The notes under the pieces were generated by a model. The model made no database searches, had not been told where the DNA came from, and saw nothing but the letters and a program-made list of their open reading frames with translations. DNA of 64,000 bases from Apostichopus japonicus (lineage: Eukaryota; Echinodermata; Holothuroidea; Aspidochirotida; Stichopodidae): positions 16,433,303 through 16,497,302 of the forward strand of contig NC_092581.1 in the NCBI RefSeq assembly GCF_037975245.1. The letters are read 5' to 3'. Every line of letters starts with the position of its first letter. The first letter of the stretch is position 1. The translations under genes were made by a program, and so were the position numbers. Shown in pieces: positions 1 through 14,100 of the stretch.

Positions 1-275
1 ATGTGTTTAGTCTTTTTGGCAGATTAATTTACCATTACAATAAGGCCATACTTGAGAAGAAGAAGAAATGTCAAATCATGTTGTTTTGCAGAATTGATAG
101 AAGCATGTCAACCTCTAAGGGTGGGTGTGATTTGAAAGAAGATATGTAAATATTATTTTACTGATCACTAAATGACTTATAACTACCAGCTCATCTGTAA
201 AAAGTATAAACTTAAGTATTATCTTCACTGGCATATCACAACATACTCTGTATGTAAGAATTTCATTTATAATGT

Positions 276-475
276 CATTCCCGACATCCCATCACACAGG
301 GTAGAATGAATTCCCAACATTCCATCACATAGGGTAGAAATGTTTCCTAACATTCACGACATACCATAACACATGGTAGAAATGGTTCCTAACATTCCCA
401 ATATCCCATCACATAGGGTAGAAATGGTTCCTAACATTCACGATATCCCATCACATAGGGTAGAAATGGTTCCTA
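276..475. repeat. About 42-bp minisatellite just 3' of the ARFGEF3 stop
   Basis: Five imperfect copies of a unit around TCCCATCACATAGGGTAGAA, ATGGTTCCTAACATTC. It starts 57 bases after the stop codon, so it is probably in the 3' UTR. No other element is recognised in bases 1-532. Confidence 0.85.
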
Positions 476-532
476 ATAAAAATTCTGTAAAGTTGTATTA
501 GCTTAATCTCCTTATTCCTGTACTGTGATAAG

Positions 533-2147
533 TTAAACAATTTCGTTCAACAGGGCCACCCTTTCCATGAATTCCAATATACCACTTCTAACTTTACCAT
601 TGGTCACATGACATATCAGCTGACTCACCGAGGGAAACACCACCGGCAGTAACCGTTGGAAGATGTCGTCGGGGAGGAGTTGAAGCAACTGTAATAAAGT
701 GAGAATCATCTCTGACCAAGTGGTGATCATTGCCTCTGTGTCTCTCATTATCGACGATTTTTGCTCCTCCTGTATCTCTCTCCGCCTCTTACGCTCGTCC
801 GGAGTCAGAGACAGATCCCGTTGCTCCATCAGCTTGATGTACTTCTGCTCCTTGAAGGTCGGTTTCTTCACGAACACCGACCTGGAGTGCTGATTCTTCC
901 GTTTCTTGTACTCCTGCATCAGGCTCTTGATGGTTTTCTTGGTGGCGACTGTGTAGAGGCTGCTCCCCTCGTTGTTGCCCGGCGACTTCCCGCCCTTCTT
1001 TCTCTTCTTCGCCTTCTTATGCAGCACGTCCACGATTTGTTCGTCCTCTGAGAGCTGGACACATTTCAGTTTGGGAGACCAGTGAGATGCAAACTTCCAG
1101 TCCTGTCCGTCGTCTTTGCTCCCTTCTTCATCTGGTGTCGCTCCGTCTCCTCCTTCTGTTTGCCAATCTGAATGACCCTCTTCTCCTTCGTGTTCTTCAT
1201 CATCACCATTCTCTTCTACCCTTTCATCATCTTTACCCTCCTCCTCCTCTTCCTCTCTGTCGGGATCCTCCGAATGGTTCACCGGCTGGAATTCCAGAGC
1301 CTTGGGCGCCACCAGGAAGAAGAGAGGCAGATCGCTGGTCCGATCCAGACATTCCTCTTCTTGGCTCTTGGCCAAGTGCATCTGGATGTAGAAGGAGCTG
1401 ACTTCATTGCAGATGCCGAAGAGACGCTTGATGATCCAGGAGAGGTCATTCGCCAGGTCATCTGAGCTGGCATCTGTGGGGTTAAAGGTCAACTCTGAAG
1501 CCAGATGATACGGCTCACTGCCGGCCCTGCCTCTTGAGGAATTGTTGCCGGTACTGGTGGTGCTGTCTGCCGTCTGGGAGCGGGGCCTGATCTCTTGACC
1601 GTGTCCATCCTCTGACCCTGACTCAACACCCTGCTGTGCCTCTTTACCTCCACCAGATGGGGGTACAGGATCGGCAGCAGCTCTGTCTACACCTAGTGAC
1701 TTGATGATTCCTTTGATGTGGTCTTTGTCCATGGACTCTAGTTGTATGTGGTGACAGACCTCTAAGAGGGTGTGTAAGTAGAATGTAAAACTCATACCAG
1801 CCTGCCAATATAAGTTCACTGCTACTTCAAACTTGGCAACCTTCTGCAACAGAAACTTCAACCCAGGGCGAGCATTAAAGTCAAAGGCGGTCTGGTAAGA
1901 TTGAACGAAACACTCCATGAGCAGCGAGAGATTCTTGGCAGAGAGGTACGGCAGGAGGCCCGGGAGGGCACCGGATGGGTGGCTGTCACTGGAGTCCTGA
2001 CGGGCCAGACCCCCTGGTAATCCAGAGGTCATGATATTCTGTTTGGTCGACAAGGAACTCTCCGAGCCATGCAGGAGGATTGTACCAAGTGTCTGGATCA
2101 GAAGTTGATGAGCCAGTAGGCCAAGGACAACACTTCTGAACGATACC
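533..2147 (-). CDS. ARFGEF3: ARFGEF3 last coding exon (28)
   Basis: 1,615 nt between TTGCAG and the stop TAA (535-533). Starts VSFRSVVLGLLAHQLLIQ (family VSFREIVVSLLSHQVLLQ). It then has GLLPYLSAKNLSLLMECF, a long Ser/Glu-rich linker with an almost purely acidic run, the basic run KKAKKRKKGGK and TIKSLMQEYKKRKNQHS. It ends VFPSVSQLICHVTNGKVR near the C-terminus. The linker is low-complexity and probably disordered. No clear poly(A) signal could be picked in the 530 bases that follow. Confidence 0.96.
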
Positions 2148-5100
2148 CTGCAAGAGGTCAGAGATTAATTATGAAAATATGCTGAAACCAAAACTATGAA
2201 ATATATACCAATTAATGAAACATCTCTCTGAAGCACTGAGTATTCAGATTTCTTGTTTTTGGAAACTCTGAAATTGGCTGAAGTGGGGGATGATGTAATT
2301 TTCAAAAATCTGATGAAATCTGCAAAATATTGACATATTGTTTCTGTTACAAAAACAACTTTGGATGAATAACACAATGTATTATGATCACATGTTGTAT
2401 TCAATGATTTAAACAGCAAAACAAATGATCAGTGTTCTCTTAAAGGAGCATTTCAGGTTGTCATGAATAGATAACTGACTGCAGAGAAAGTTTGAAACTG
2501 CTCAATCAGTTTGAGACAACATTAAGACCTTTTGACAGTCAATTTTACAAAAATGTTAAATTTCTTTACGAATCCTTGATTGCGATAAAGTATGATAAGA
2601 CTATTAAAAGCACTTAAAATTACTAGCAGACGCTGGGAGCTTTCTTCAAACGGTTTTTCAGATACAAAGGCTCCTATAATAGTGCCTGGTACTAAGCAAG
2701 AAATAAAAGCAGAAGTTTATGACACAAACACATTAGCCAGGCAGACGAGTAGTACCTTCATGCATACCCCTGAATGCTTTCATTAATGGAACCAATCCTT
2801 CACATCAAGTAGAAAATACTTGCACCCTAACCCCTACTCTGTAAAGTAAACCAACACGGGACCAAATTCTCTTCTCTTAGCTATGAATTCAACATTATAA
2901 GTTATAACCAACTTAACTGCAAAAGGAGAGACCTACCTATCCTCTTTGCATCTCCTAGCTTCCCCCACCCCCACCCCAAACACTTCCCACCTCCCACACA
3001 GGCATACTTTCCAAGAGAAGGTCCCATGTATATTTTTCCTTAATCATGTTGTGTGTTCTGTTTGATCGTTCTAACACAGCAAGGAGTTTACAGTAACCAA
3101 CTATCCTATAATAATCCATATTTAAAATAAATTCTCAATTGGTCTTGATGACACCAACACACTTTGTAAGAAGAGACGGGAAAGCTAGAAGGCGTAGCGA
3201 TGACTTGCTCCATTTTACAGATATGAGAGCATTTAATGTAAAGTGTACAATGTATTTGAGTACTGTATTTATACTCTAAATACTTAATAAAGTGAATTCC
3301 CACACCCAGTGAGAAGTTCATCTGTTTTACTTTGTGAGTCGACCAATTTTCCTTCCAGACAAAAGGGATCTTCCACTAAATTTGGTTGAACCACATATCA
3401 GGTATGATGTAAATCCAAGCTTCACTTTGAAGTCATCATGTATACAATGATTTCAGAGTTTGACCTCTGTTAAGCTCAAATCACCTTTGAGCTCTACAGA
3501 AAAGGATACTTTTCTTCTACTCAAGAAGGTGGATCCACATAACTAATATGTAGTTCACCCATCAAATAATTTGTGAGTTATCCTGTTTACCAGCCAAGGC
3601 ATCACACACACACACACTGCTGCAGACACACACCTATGTCATCGCATAGATTCCTTGTTTCCCGATAAGGCATAAAACTAGAGCAGTAATGTTGCAGAAT
3701 CTCAATACTACTGATGTGTGTACTGGTGCTCAGTTTCTCTTTTAAGACAGGCATAGCGAGGTATTGTGGGTGCAAGGTATTTAAGCCATGTTTATTCACA
3801 GATATTTTCATGCATAGAGTATTAGTAACAACCGGGATTTTTTGCAAATAATATAGCATCACTTAAAGGCATTGAAGACTCGCCCCAAACCGCGTGCCGC
3901 GCTCTGAAAAAGTTAACTTTACGTTGCTTGCAAGTGACGTTTTGTTTGTGATGCAGACAGTAATGAAACGTGATACCTTGTTATCTTTAGCTGTACCTGA
4001 GATGTCCATCACTGCTGCTATGTACACTGTGTTGTGGGTATTGACCGTAGCTGCATACATATTGACTGTACACTAGTGTCTAATTACCAACGGTAGCAAG
4101 CTGTGTGTATTTTCTGGGATCCATGGTGGTGTCTAACACTTCTGTTACACCTCATTCGAAACTAGGTCAGATTACCGGCATGGAGACGTTTCTTTGTGCA
4201 CAAGTCTTCACACCCTTTAAGGACAAAATTTTCATCCCTTTGTAGTTGGTTTACTGACAATATGTTATCCCTGAATCTCGGGAAGACTGCAACTATTTTG
4301 AATGAATTCCCAATCGTATTGTATATTATTAAGGGATTCCACTTTCAAGCAATCATTTTCATTTCCAGGTTGCAATTTGAGTTTACCTAAGCCATTGTAG
4401 CTCCATGGTCACATCAAGATTAAACTGCCAAGGTAAGGAATCTCTGTGCATGCTATTGATACGACAGTCACATTAGCACAGTTTGTTACGTAATTGTTCT
4501 GTCAAGTGTGTCAGTAGATCCTACAGTTCTAAAACCACTTTGGATGAATAACATCCTTGATTTACCTCTTCACTAGTAAATGACTGAGGGCATTTTAGAA
4601 TGGTCAGGAACCATGTTACATACTACAACTAATGATGTAATTTGCAATCAGTTCATAGGAAAGCAATACTAGATATCAGAACATGAACAATATACACATG
4701 ACACCACAGACAATAGCATACTGGATATCAGAACATGAGCAGTTTACACACCAGGCCATGACACCACAGACAATAGCATACTGGATATCAGCACATGGAC
4801 AATATACACACCAAGCCATGACACCACAGACAACAGCATACTGGATATCAGAACATCAGCAATACACACACCGGGCCATGACACCATAGACAACAGTATA
4901 CTGGATATCATAACATCAGCAACACACACACCAGGCCATGACACCACAGAGAACAGCATACTGGATATCAGAACATCAGCAACACACACACCAGGCCATG
5001 ACACCACAGACAACAGCATACTGGATATCAGAACATCAGCACTACACACACCAGGCCATGACACCACAGACAACAGCATACTGGATATCAGAACATCAGC

Positions 5101-8100
5101 ACTACACACACCAGGCCATGACACCACAGACAACAGCATACTGGATATCAGAACATCAGCAATATACACACCAAGCCATGACACCACAGACAACAGCATA
5201 CTGGATATCAAAACATCAGCAATATACACACCAAGCCATGACACCACAGACAACAGCATACTGGATATCAGAACATCAGCAACACACACACCAGGCCATG
5301 ACACCACAGACAACAGTATACTGGATATCAGAACATGATCAATACACACACCAGGCCATGACACCACAGAGAACAGCATACTGGATATCAGAACATCAGC
5401 AATATACACACCAGGCCATGACACCACAGACAACAGCATACTGGATATCAGAACATCAGCAATATACACACCAGGCCATGACATCACAGAGAACAGCATA
5501 CTGGATATCAGAACATCAGCAATATACACACCAAGCCATGACACCACAGACAACAGCATACTGGATATCATAACATGAACTACATAACACACCAGGCCAT
5601 GACACCACAGACAACAGTATACTGGATATCAGAACATCAGCAATATACACACCAGGCCATGACACCACAGAGAACAGCATACTGGATATCAGAACATCAG
5701 CAATATACACACCAAGCCATGACACCACAGACAACAGCATACTGGATATCATAACATGAACTACATAACACACCAGGCCATGACACCACAGACAACAGTA
5801 TACTGGATATCAGAACATGATCAATACACACACCAGGCCATGACACCACAGACAACAGTATACTGGATATCATAACATGAACTACATAACACACCAGGCC
5901 ATGACACCACAGACAACAGCATACTGGATATCATAACATGAACTACATAACACACCAGGCCATGACACCACAGACAACAGCATACTGGATATCATAACAT
6001 GAACTACATAACACACCAGGCCATGACACCACAGACAACAGTATACTGGATATCAGAACATCAGCAATATACACACCAAGCTATGACACCACAGACAACA
6101 GCATACTGGATATCATAACATGAACTACATAACACACCAGGCCATGACACCACAGACAACAGCATACTGGATATCATAACATGAACTACATAACACACCA
6201 GGCCATGACACCACAGACAACAGTATACTGGATTTCAGAACATCAGCAATATACACACCAGGCCCTTGACACCAAAACAATAGAAAGATACCAGATGATT
6301 AAACAAACAAATGAACAAATTAAGAGAAACTGACAAACACAAACAAGAGAAAATTTAAGGAAGAAACTATGAATCATTTTCAAATGGGCCTAGTCCCAGT
6401 ATTAAATATGTTAGTAATGCTCTACATGTATGTGTCTAAATAGAAAGTAGAGTAGATTCTATATGACTGACTAAATAAATCTTTTACCAGAAAAGAAATC
6501 CACTGCTAATGATTCCCAATACTTGCCACTTTTTATAAATCAATATTAGCCTTGCTTAAAGCTGTAATACAAATGGTAAAAGTGTTAAAAAAAACACTAA
6601 AAAAAGAGAAAAAATAATAAGAGACAGAAGTAAGCTGTAACATTCATTAGTCCAAGCTACCTTTGAGAGAATCATAAAGTAGTTTCTGAGAGTGTGTAGT
6701 CCATGATAATAGCCCCATATGATTAAATGCTATGTGTTAATGAGAGTGAAAACTCCATCATAACAGCCCAATGGGATTTAACACTATGTGTGAATGAGAG
6801 TGAATACTCCATCATATTAGCCCAACAGGACATAACACTGTGTGTTAATGAGAGTGTATGTACTCCATTGAAATTGACCAATTATGTATTTATGAGAGCT
6901 TTATACATAGTACATTACCAAACTACCATAGTAATAGAATTCTATAACATAGTTTTAATACTTCCACTGTACATATAGTACATAACCAATCTACCATAGT
7001 AATAGAATTCTATAAATATTGCCAATTTACCATACAGAAAGAATTCTATAAGTATTACCAATCTACCATAGTGATAGAATTCTGTAAGTATTGCCAATCT
7101 ACCATAGTGATAGAATTCTATAAGTATTGCCAATCTACCATAAGTAATAGAATTCTATAAGTATTGCCAATCTACCATAGTAACAGAATTCTATAAGTAT
7201 TGCCAATCTTCCATACAGATATAACTCTATAAACATTCCCAATCTACCCTAGTGATAGAATTCTATAAACATTGCTAATCTACCCTAGTAATAGAATTCT
7301 ATAAGTATTGCCAATCTACCATAGTAACAGAATTCTATAAGTATTGCCAATCTACCATAAGTAATAGAATTCTATAAGTATTGCCAATCTACCATAGTAA
7401 CAGAATTCTATAAGTATTGCCAATCTTCCATACAGATATAACTCTATAAACATTCCCAATCTACCCTAGTGATAGAATTCTATAAGTATTGCCAATCTAC
7501 CATAGTGGTAGAACTCTTTACAAGCATTATCAATCTACCATATGTTTAAAATTCTATAAGCATTGCTTTTATGCTTACACTTCATGTATAGTGCATTACC
7601 AATGTACCATATTGCATTATTGATAAAACTTGACAAGCACCACGTTAATACTGTCGTTATAGAATCCTTCAGACATCACTTGCTGATGCTGCTTGTGGTA
7701 AGTATGAAGGCTAATACTCTACCAGAGTTAATGAATCATTCAAGCTTCCACCTTGCTACATTAGTAATATTGTATCATGAGAGAACTAAATGAAAGTAAT
7801 ATGTAAGTATTTCCCCTGAAGTTTGTGGCCTCATTCAATGATGCATGCAAATGATATAGGTCAGAGGTCAAATGTTAGTGATCCGTGCAAACATGCTATG
7901 AGCATTACCCAACTTAAGTGTCTCAATTTCTTAAAATATAAGAACTTACTTTGCTTGGATTCTTCAAGGGGAAAATAGAAATTAAACAAGTTTAATCTAT
8001 TTATCCTTCTGAACTGTGCATCACAAAAAATAAATATCTAGCATAAAAAATTCTCAATTTTAACTACAACTGACTAAACAGAAAGCTTGAAAGGGCAAAT

Positions 8101-11100
8101 AATTTGGATTTGAACATAGTTGTAACTGGAATGGGATTTAAACAGTACCTTGAATAGGATTTGAACACAGCTGTATATTTAAACAGTACACAGAATGGGA
8201 TTTGAACATAGCTGTATTAAAATAGTACCTAGTATGGGATTTAAGTATAGCTGTATTCAAACAGTAACTAGAATGGGATTTGAACATAGTTATAAAATAG
8301 TACCTAGAATGGGATTTGAATATAGCTGTATTCAAACAGTACCTAGAATGGGATTTGAACATAGTTATAAAATAGTACCTAGAATGGGATTTGAACATAG
8401 CTGTATTCAATGGGATTTGAATATGTAGACTGATATTCAAACCAGTAACCTCAGAAATACAAGTACTCTACCAACAGAGTTATTAAATGGAAACCATACA
8501 AAATGACCTTTTTTTGTCTCACATTTACAAGTTACAATGGTTAATTTCAAAACATTTTGAAGTGAAATATGAACAATGAAAATTGCATCTCTCAAATGAG
8601 GGTTATTATTACGATTTCTATCTCTGCCCACGTGCCACTCAATTGAAAACAAAATTTTCGAGAATACCTCCCTCGCTTTCCAGCCTCCTTCATCTCTAAG
8701 ATACGCACCTATTTTTGATGAGGTCAATGCTCATGTTAATGTCAGCATCTGGAGGATAAATGATGAAGATGAATGACCTGATGGAATCTTCATCTGCCTC
8801 TAGGTCCATGACGTCATGGCGCTGAGATTCCACCAAGAATACCTATTAATAAAGAAGGTTTAGATAAATATATAGTAGGGTAAAAGCTGATACTAACAAA
8901 GGAACCTGTCAGTAAAACAATTGAACGAAAAATATGTTTTTGTGATTCATTGATGCGAGAAAGACAAACTCAATACTATGTTTTTAAAAAGTTTTAAGAA
9001 GACTAGACTGATAAACTCAAGACTGAATTGTCATGTGACGTTACTGCGAGCCTTGGTTTTTAGTTTTAGGGAGACTAGAATGATGAGTTCATTGCTATGT
9101 TGTCATGTGATGGTACTTTGAGCCTTGGTTTTGAGTTGTAGGGAGACTAGAATGATTAACTCATTACTATGTTTTTAAGTGACCTTCGAGCCTTGTTTTT
9201 CGTTGTTAGAAGACTAGAATCATGAGTTCATTACTATGTTGTCATGTGACGGTACTTCAAGCAGCCTAGAATTATGAGCTCGTTACTATGTTGTCATGTG
9301 ACGGTACTTCCAGCAGACTAGAATCATGAGCTCATTACTATGTTGTCATGTGACGGTACTTCAAGCAGCCTAGAATTATGAGCTCGTTACTATGTTGTCA
9401 TGTGACGGTACTTCCAGCAGACTAGAATCATGAGCTCATTACTATGTTGTCATGTGACGGTACTTCAAGCAGCCTAGAATTATGAGCTCGTTACTATGTT
9501 GTCATGTGACGGTACTTCCAGCAGACTAGCATCATGAGTTCATTACTATGTTGTCATGTGACGGTACTAGAATCATGAGTTCATTACTATGTTATGATGT
9601 GACGGTTCTTTGAGCAGACTAGAATCATGAGCTCATTACTATGTTGTCATGTGACGGTTCTTCGAGCAGACTAGAATCATGAGCTCATTACTATGTTGTC
9701 ATGTGACGGTACTTCAAGCAGCCTAGAATTATGAGCTCTTTACTATGTTGTGATGTGACGGTTCTTCGAGCAGACTAGAATCATGAGCTCATTACTATGT
9801 TGTCATGTGACGGTACTTCAAGCAGCCTAGAATTATGAGCTCGTTACTATGTTGTCACGTGACGGTACTTCCAGCAGACTAGCATCATGAGTTCATTACT
9901 ATGTTGTCATGTGACGGTACTAGAATCATGAGTTCATTACTATGTTATGATGTGACGGTTCTTTGAGCAGACTAGAATCATGAGCTCATTACTATGTTGT
10001 CATGTGACGGTTCTTCGAGCAGACTAGAATCATGAGCTCATTACTATGTTGTCATGTGACGGTACTTCAAGCAGCCTAGAATTATGAGCTCTTTACTATG
10101 TTGTGATGTGACGGTTCTTCGAGCAGACTAGAATCATGAGCTCATTACTATGTTGTCATGTGACGGTACTTCCAGCAGACTAGCATCATGAGTTCATTAC
10201 TATGTTGTCATGTGACGGTACTAGAATCATGAGCTCATTACTATGTTGTGATGTGACGGTTCTTCGAGCAGACTAGAATCATGAGCTCATTACTATGTTG
10301 TCATGTGACGGTACTTCAAGCAGCCTAGAATTATGAGCTCTTTACTATGTTGTGATGTGACGGTTCTTCGAGCAGACTAGAATCATGAGCTCATTACTAT
10401 GTTGTCATGTGACGGTACTTCAAGCAGCCTAGAATTATGAGCTCGTTACTATGTTGTCACGTGACGGTACTTCCAGCAGACTAGCATCATGAGTTCATTA
10501 CTATGTTGTCATGTGACGGTACTAGAATCATGAGTTCATTACTATGTTATGATGTGACGGTTCTTTGAGCAGCCTAGAATTATGAGCTCTTTACTATGTT
10601 GTGATGTGACGGTTCTTCGAGCAGACTAGAATCATGAGCTCATTACTATGTTGTCATGTGACGGTACTTCAAGCAGCCTAGAATTATGAGCTCTTTACTA
10701 TGTTGTGATGTGACGGTTCTTCGAGCAGACTAGAATCATGAGCTCATTACTATGTTGTCATGTGACGGTACTTCAAGCAGCCTAGAATTATGAGCTCTTT
10801 ACTATGTTGTCACGTGACGGTACTTCCAGCTGACTAGAATCATGAGCTCATTACTATGTTGTCACGTGACGGTACTTCCCGCAGCCTAGACTCATGAGTT
10901 CATTACTATTTACCTGTTGAGCTAACTGCTGCAGACGAAGGTAATCCTCTTCGGTTACATCACGTCGGGCAGCTACTTTGACTTGACAAGTATCTCCCAG
11001 AAACTCCTCAGATCCAGGATGAAAACAGGCAATCAACTGTTTGATGCTTCGAAGGCTAGCTGCCACAGCCCTCTGCATACCTCGACAGGCTACGGTCCAC

Positions 11101-14100
11101 AAATCTTGAGTGAAGACCGGACCAACACTAAGACACATATGTCTGATTGTAAACAAGATCCATATAATGGTCTCAGGGTAGATAAATTGTTCTGAGATTT
11201 TTGAACCTTTACATATGGCTTATTTTTTTCCATATAATGACTCATTCAAGTATGAATATAAATTTTATAAAGAGGAGTCATAGAATACATTAAAAGGAAG
11301 AATAACTAATATAAAAGGAAAAGAAAACATTTTTAAGATGATAGGATATCATATAAAATACATCTATGAATACAAAAGTTAATGTACAAAAAACGATATC
11401 ACAAACAGACTACAACTAACATTCTAAGTGATCGGATTGAATGTATAAAGCAGCACGGTTTATAAAAGAGTTTCTATAAACTTGTGTTCTGTATTTTGGC
11501 AAGATGTGGGGATATTTTAGATTTCTGTTCAATTTGTGCAGGACACTTTCTAGTACAGTATACACAATTCTATCACTATGGTAAATTGGTGATACTTACA
11601 GAATTCTATAACTATGGAAGATTGGTAATGCTTATACATAAAGTGGAAGTTTTAAAGCAATGCTTAACAATTCTACCACTATGGTAGATTGGCAACGCTT
11701 ATAGAATTCTATCACTACAGTAGATTGATAATGCTTATAGAGTTTTATCACTATGATAGATTGGCAATACTTATTAAATTCTATCACTATGGTAGATTGG
11801 CAATACTTATAGAATTCTATCACTATAGCAGATTGGCAATGCTTATTAAATTCTATCACTATGGTAGATTGGTAATACACTATATATAAATATTCTGAGC
11901 TTCTTGTTATTGTTTTAGGCCAAGCTATCAGTTTGTACTCCCTGCCATGCCAACTGTTGTTCTGATCTGTTCACATTAAATCAGTCTTACCTTATACAAG
12001 AACATCCCAGTCGAGCCACAGACTCATTGGCCTGACAGATGCACTCAACCATTAGATCCAAAAACTGTCTTAATATTAATGGAACCCCGACCGAGTCCCC
12101 AGATGAGGGCAACAGATGAGAAAAGTAGTTGACGACAAGATCCGTTGTTAAGCCACACGCATGCTTGAAGTTGGAGGTCGTAAAATCCCAGGTAGAGTGG
12201 ACGTGTCGGTTTCTCCGTACCCAAGATTGCATCATGGGAAGGAGAAGTTCTGTCACTGCAAAAATGGCAAATTCTTCACCTGTACCAACAATGAAAGGTT
12301 GAAAATCTTTTGGAAGAGCTGAAATCACTATCATATGACAAAAATGTTGTTACTCATATTTAAGGCATTATTTCAACCATTTTTACAAAGCTATGAAAAA
12401 TGTTGTTCGCTGATAGCGAAGAGCTAGTAAGCAGTATCTGTGTTAATATGGGTAATGGTCTTACTGTATGCAAACAAGTGTAAAAAGAGTGTAAAAAGAG
12501 GTAAAACATTAAGCAAGCAAAAGTATCGCACTATTGGGGGATATTGTTATTAACTATGTTGTTTGTAACAACTTTATTGCTATTAACTATGAAACATAGA
12601 AGAGTATATCCTTGGCAGTTGGATACTTAGGACCAAATCTTAGCTTTTTCTGATGTAAGAAGCAAAGATTGAATGAAAATGAAAAATTTCTCAGGGTTTA
12701 AACGATAAGAGGCTTTCTAGATAATAAAGAAATCACATAGGTTGTGGTATTTGTTCATTTCTTATTGCTCCTTTTGTTTCTTAAAAGATCTGATTTCTGA
12801 CATTGCTCAGCTCAGTTTCAGCACTCCCACACTGCCTTACACACCAAAACAGCCTCGTGGATTTAATTTCCTGTCTTATGAATAAATAATTTAGGTTTTA
12901 ACTTATCATCTGTCAGAAAACCATACCTGGTGTGTCAATAATGGAATTAAGAACCTCATACAATAGCTCTAGGGTTGGTGGTTGGTACTTCTGTGGACAG
13001 GTAGACACAGCGCCAGTTAACCCCTCTAAGAGGAGAAACCACACCCTCATTAGACCAGAGTCATCATCTACTGACTCCACAAGAACATGCTGAAAGAGGA
13101 TGGGACCGCACTTTTCTGCCTCTGGTTGAAGGCTGACCGGGCTGTAAGAGGATGGAAGTATTGACTTAATAAAGAAAGAACATTGTCTTTCATCTAGTGA
13201 TTTCAAATTTAAAATGAAATAGTGGCAAATACTATAAAAATAAAGAAGCTGGCCTCATTCATTTGAGCAATCCTGACAGGAGCATGTTCTAAACCAGATA
13301 GACTCCTTAGATGGTTAGATAGTTACATGGAACCACACATATGTAGAAAAATTCATCCAATTGTAGGCAAAAACAGACTAAGACTTAACATAGTGTAAAC
13401 AGCAAGGCAAATAACACTAAGAAGAAAAATGTGTGTAAATTTCAAAACTGAGGAAATGCTGACTTAAGGGTAATTGTACATGCCTGCCACACATTATCAG
13501 GGACTGTTTATATAAACCAGTAAGAAGGCCTGACGTTTCGATCTAGCTGGATCTTCTTCAGAGGCTGAATGTCGGTGAGCCTCATTCTGTGAGCCTCATT
13601 CAGCCTCTGGAGAAGATCCTGCTTGGATCGAAACATCGGGCCCTCTTACTTTTACACATTCTCTTACATATAGGCTCTTTAGTGGATAAGCAATTTGCTA
13701 ACAGTTTTTGTTTTATTTTTAAATATACCAGTGTTCATTATGTGAGCACATTACATGTGCACATTATCAGGATAAACAGAAAGTGAAAAAGAAATAAAAA
13801 CCGTACTAAATCTGTAATTTTAGTTCATATATTAGGTCAGATTGGATGTTACTAACTTCTACTGAATTTTAAAAAAATCTCTGGTGAGAAATGCATGTCC
13901 CCGCTGTGCATTTAATCCTGGTTACACAATGTGACCGGATTCAAGATTTGTAAATGATCTAACCACTTCTGCTACATACCTTTGTGGAGCACTGCTTTGG
14001 CTGACTGTTTCGCTAGCTCCTAATTTGATAGACTGTGATCCTCTGAACAGAGGATGTGCGGGCATGCTGTAGATAGTCGCAAGAATCTTGTGGCATCGAT

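Noticed and set aside
1087-1465. Plus-strand open frames opposite ARFGEF3 exon 28
   Set aside because: Antisense shadows of the acidic and Ser-rich linker; no independent support.
3864-3883. piggyBac assignment for the TTAA-bounded element
   Set aside because: TTAA at both ends is suggestive, but the ends begin AGG rather than the usual CCC/CCT, so only a generic inverted-repeat element is called.
4744-5592. 282-codon open frame on the minus strand and 211-codon frame on the plus strand
   Set aside because: Both are by-products of the 60-bp satellite, whose period is a multiple of three; no homology or splice context.
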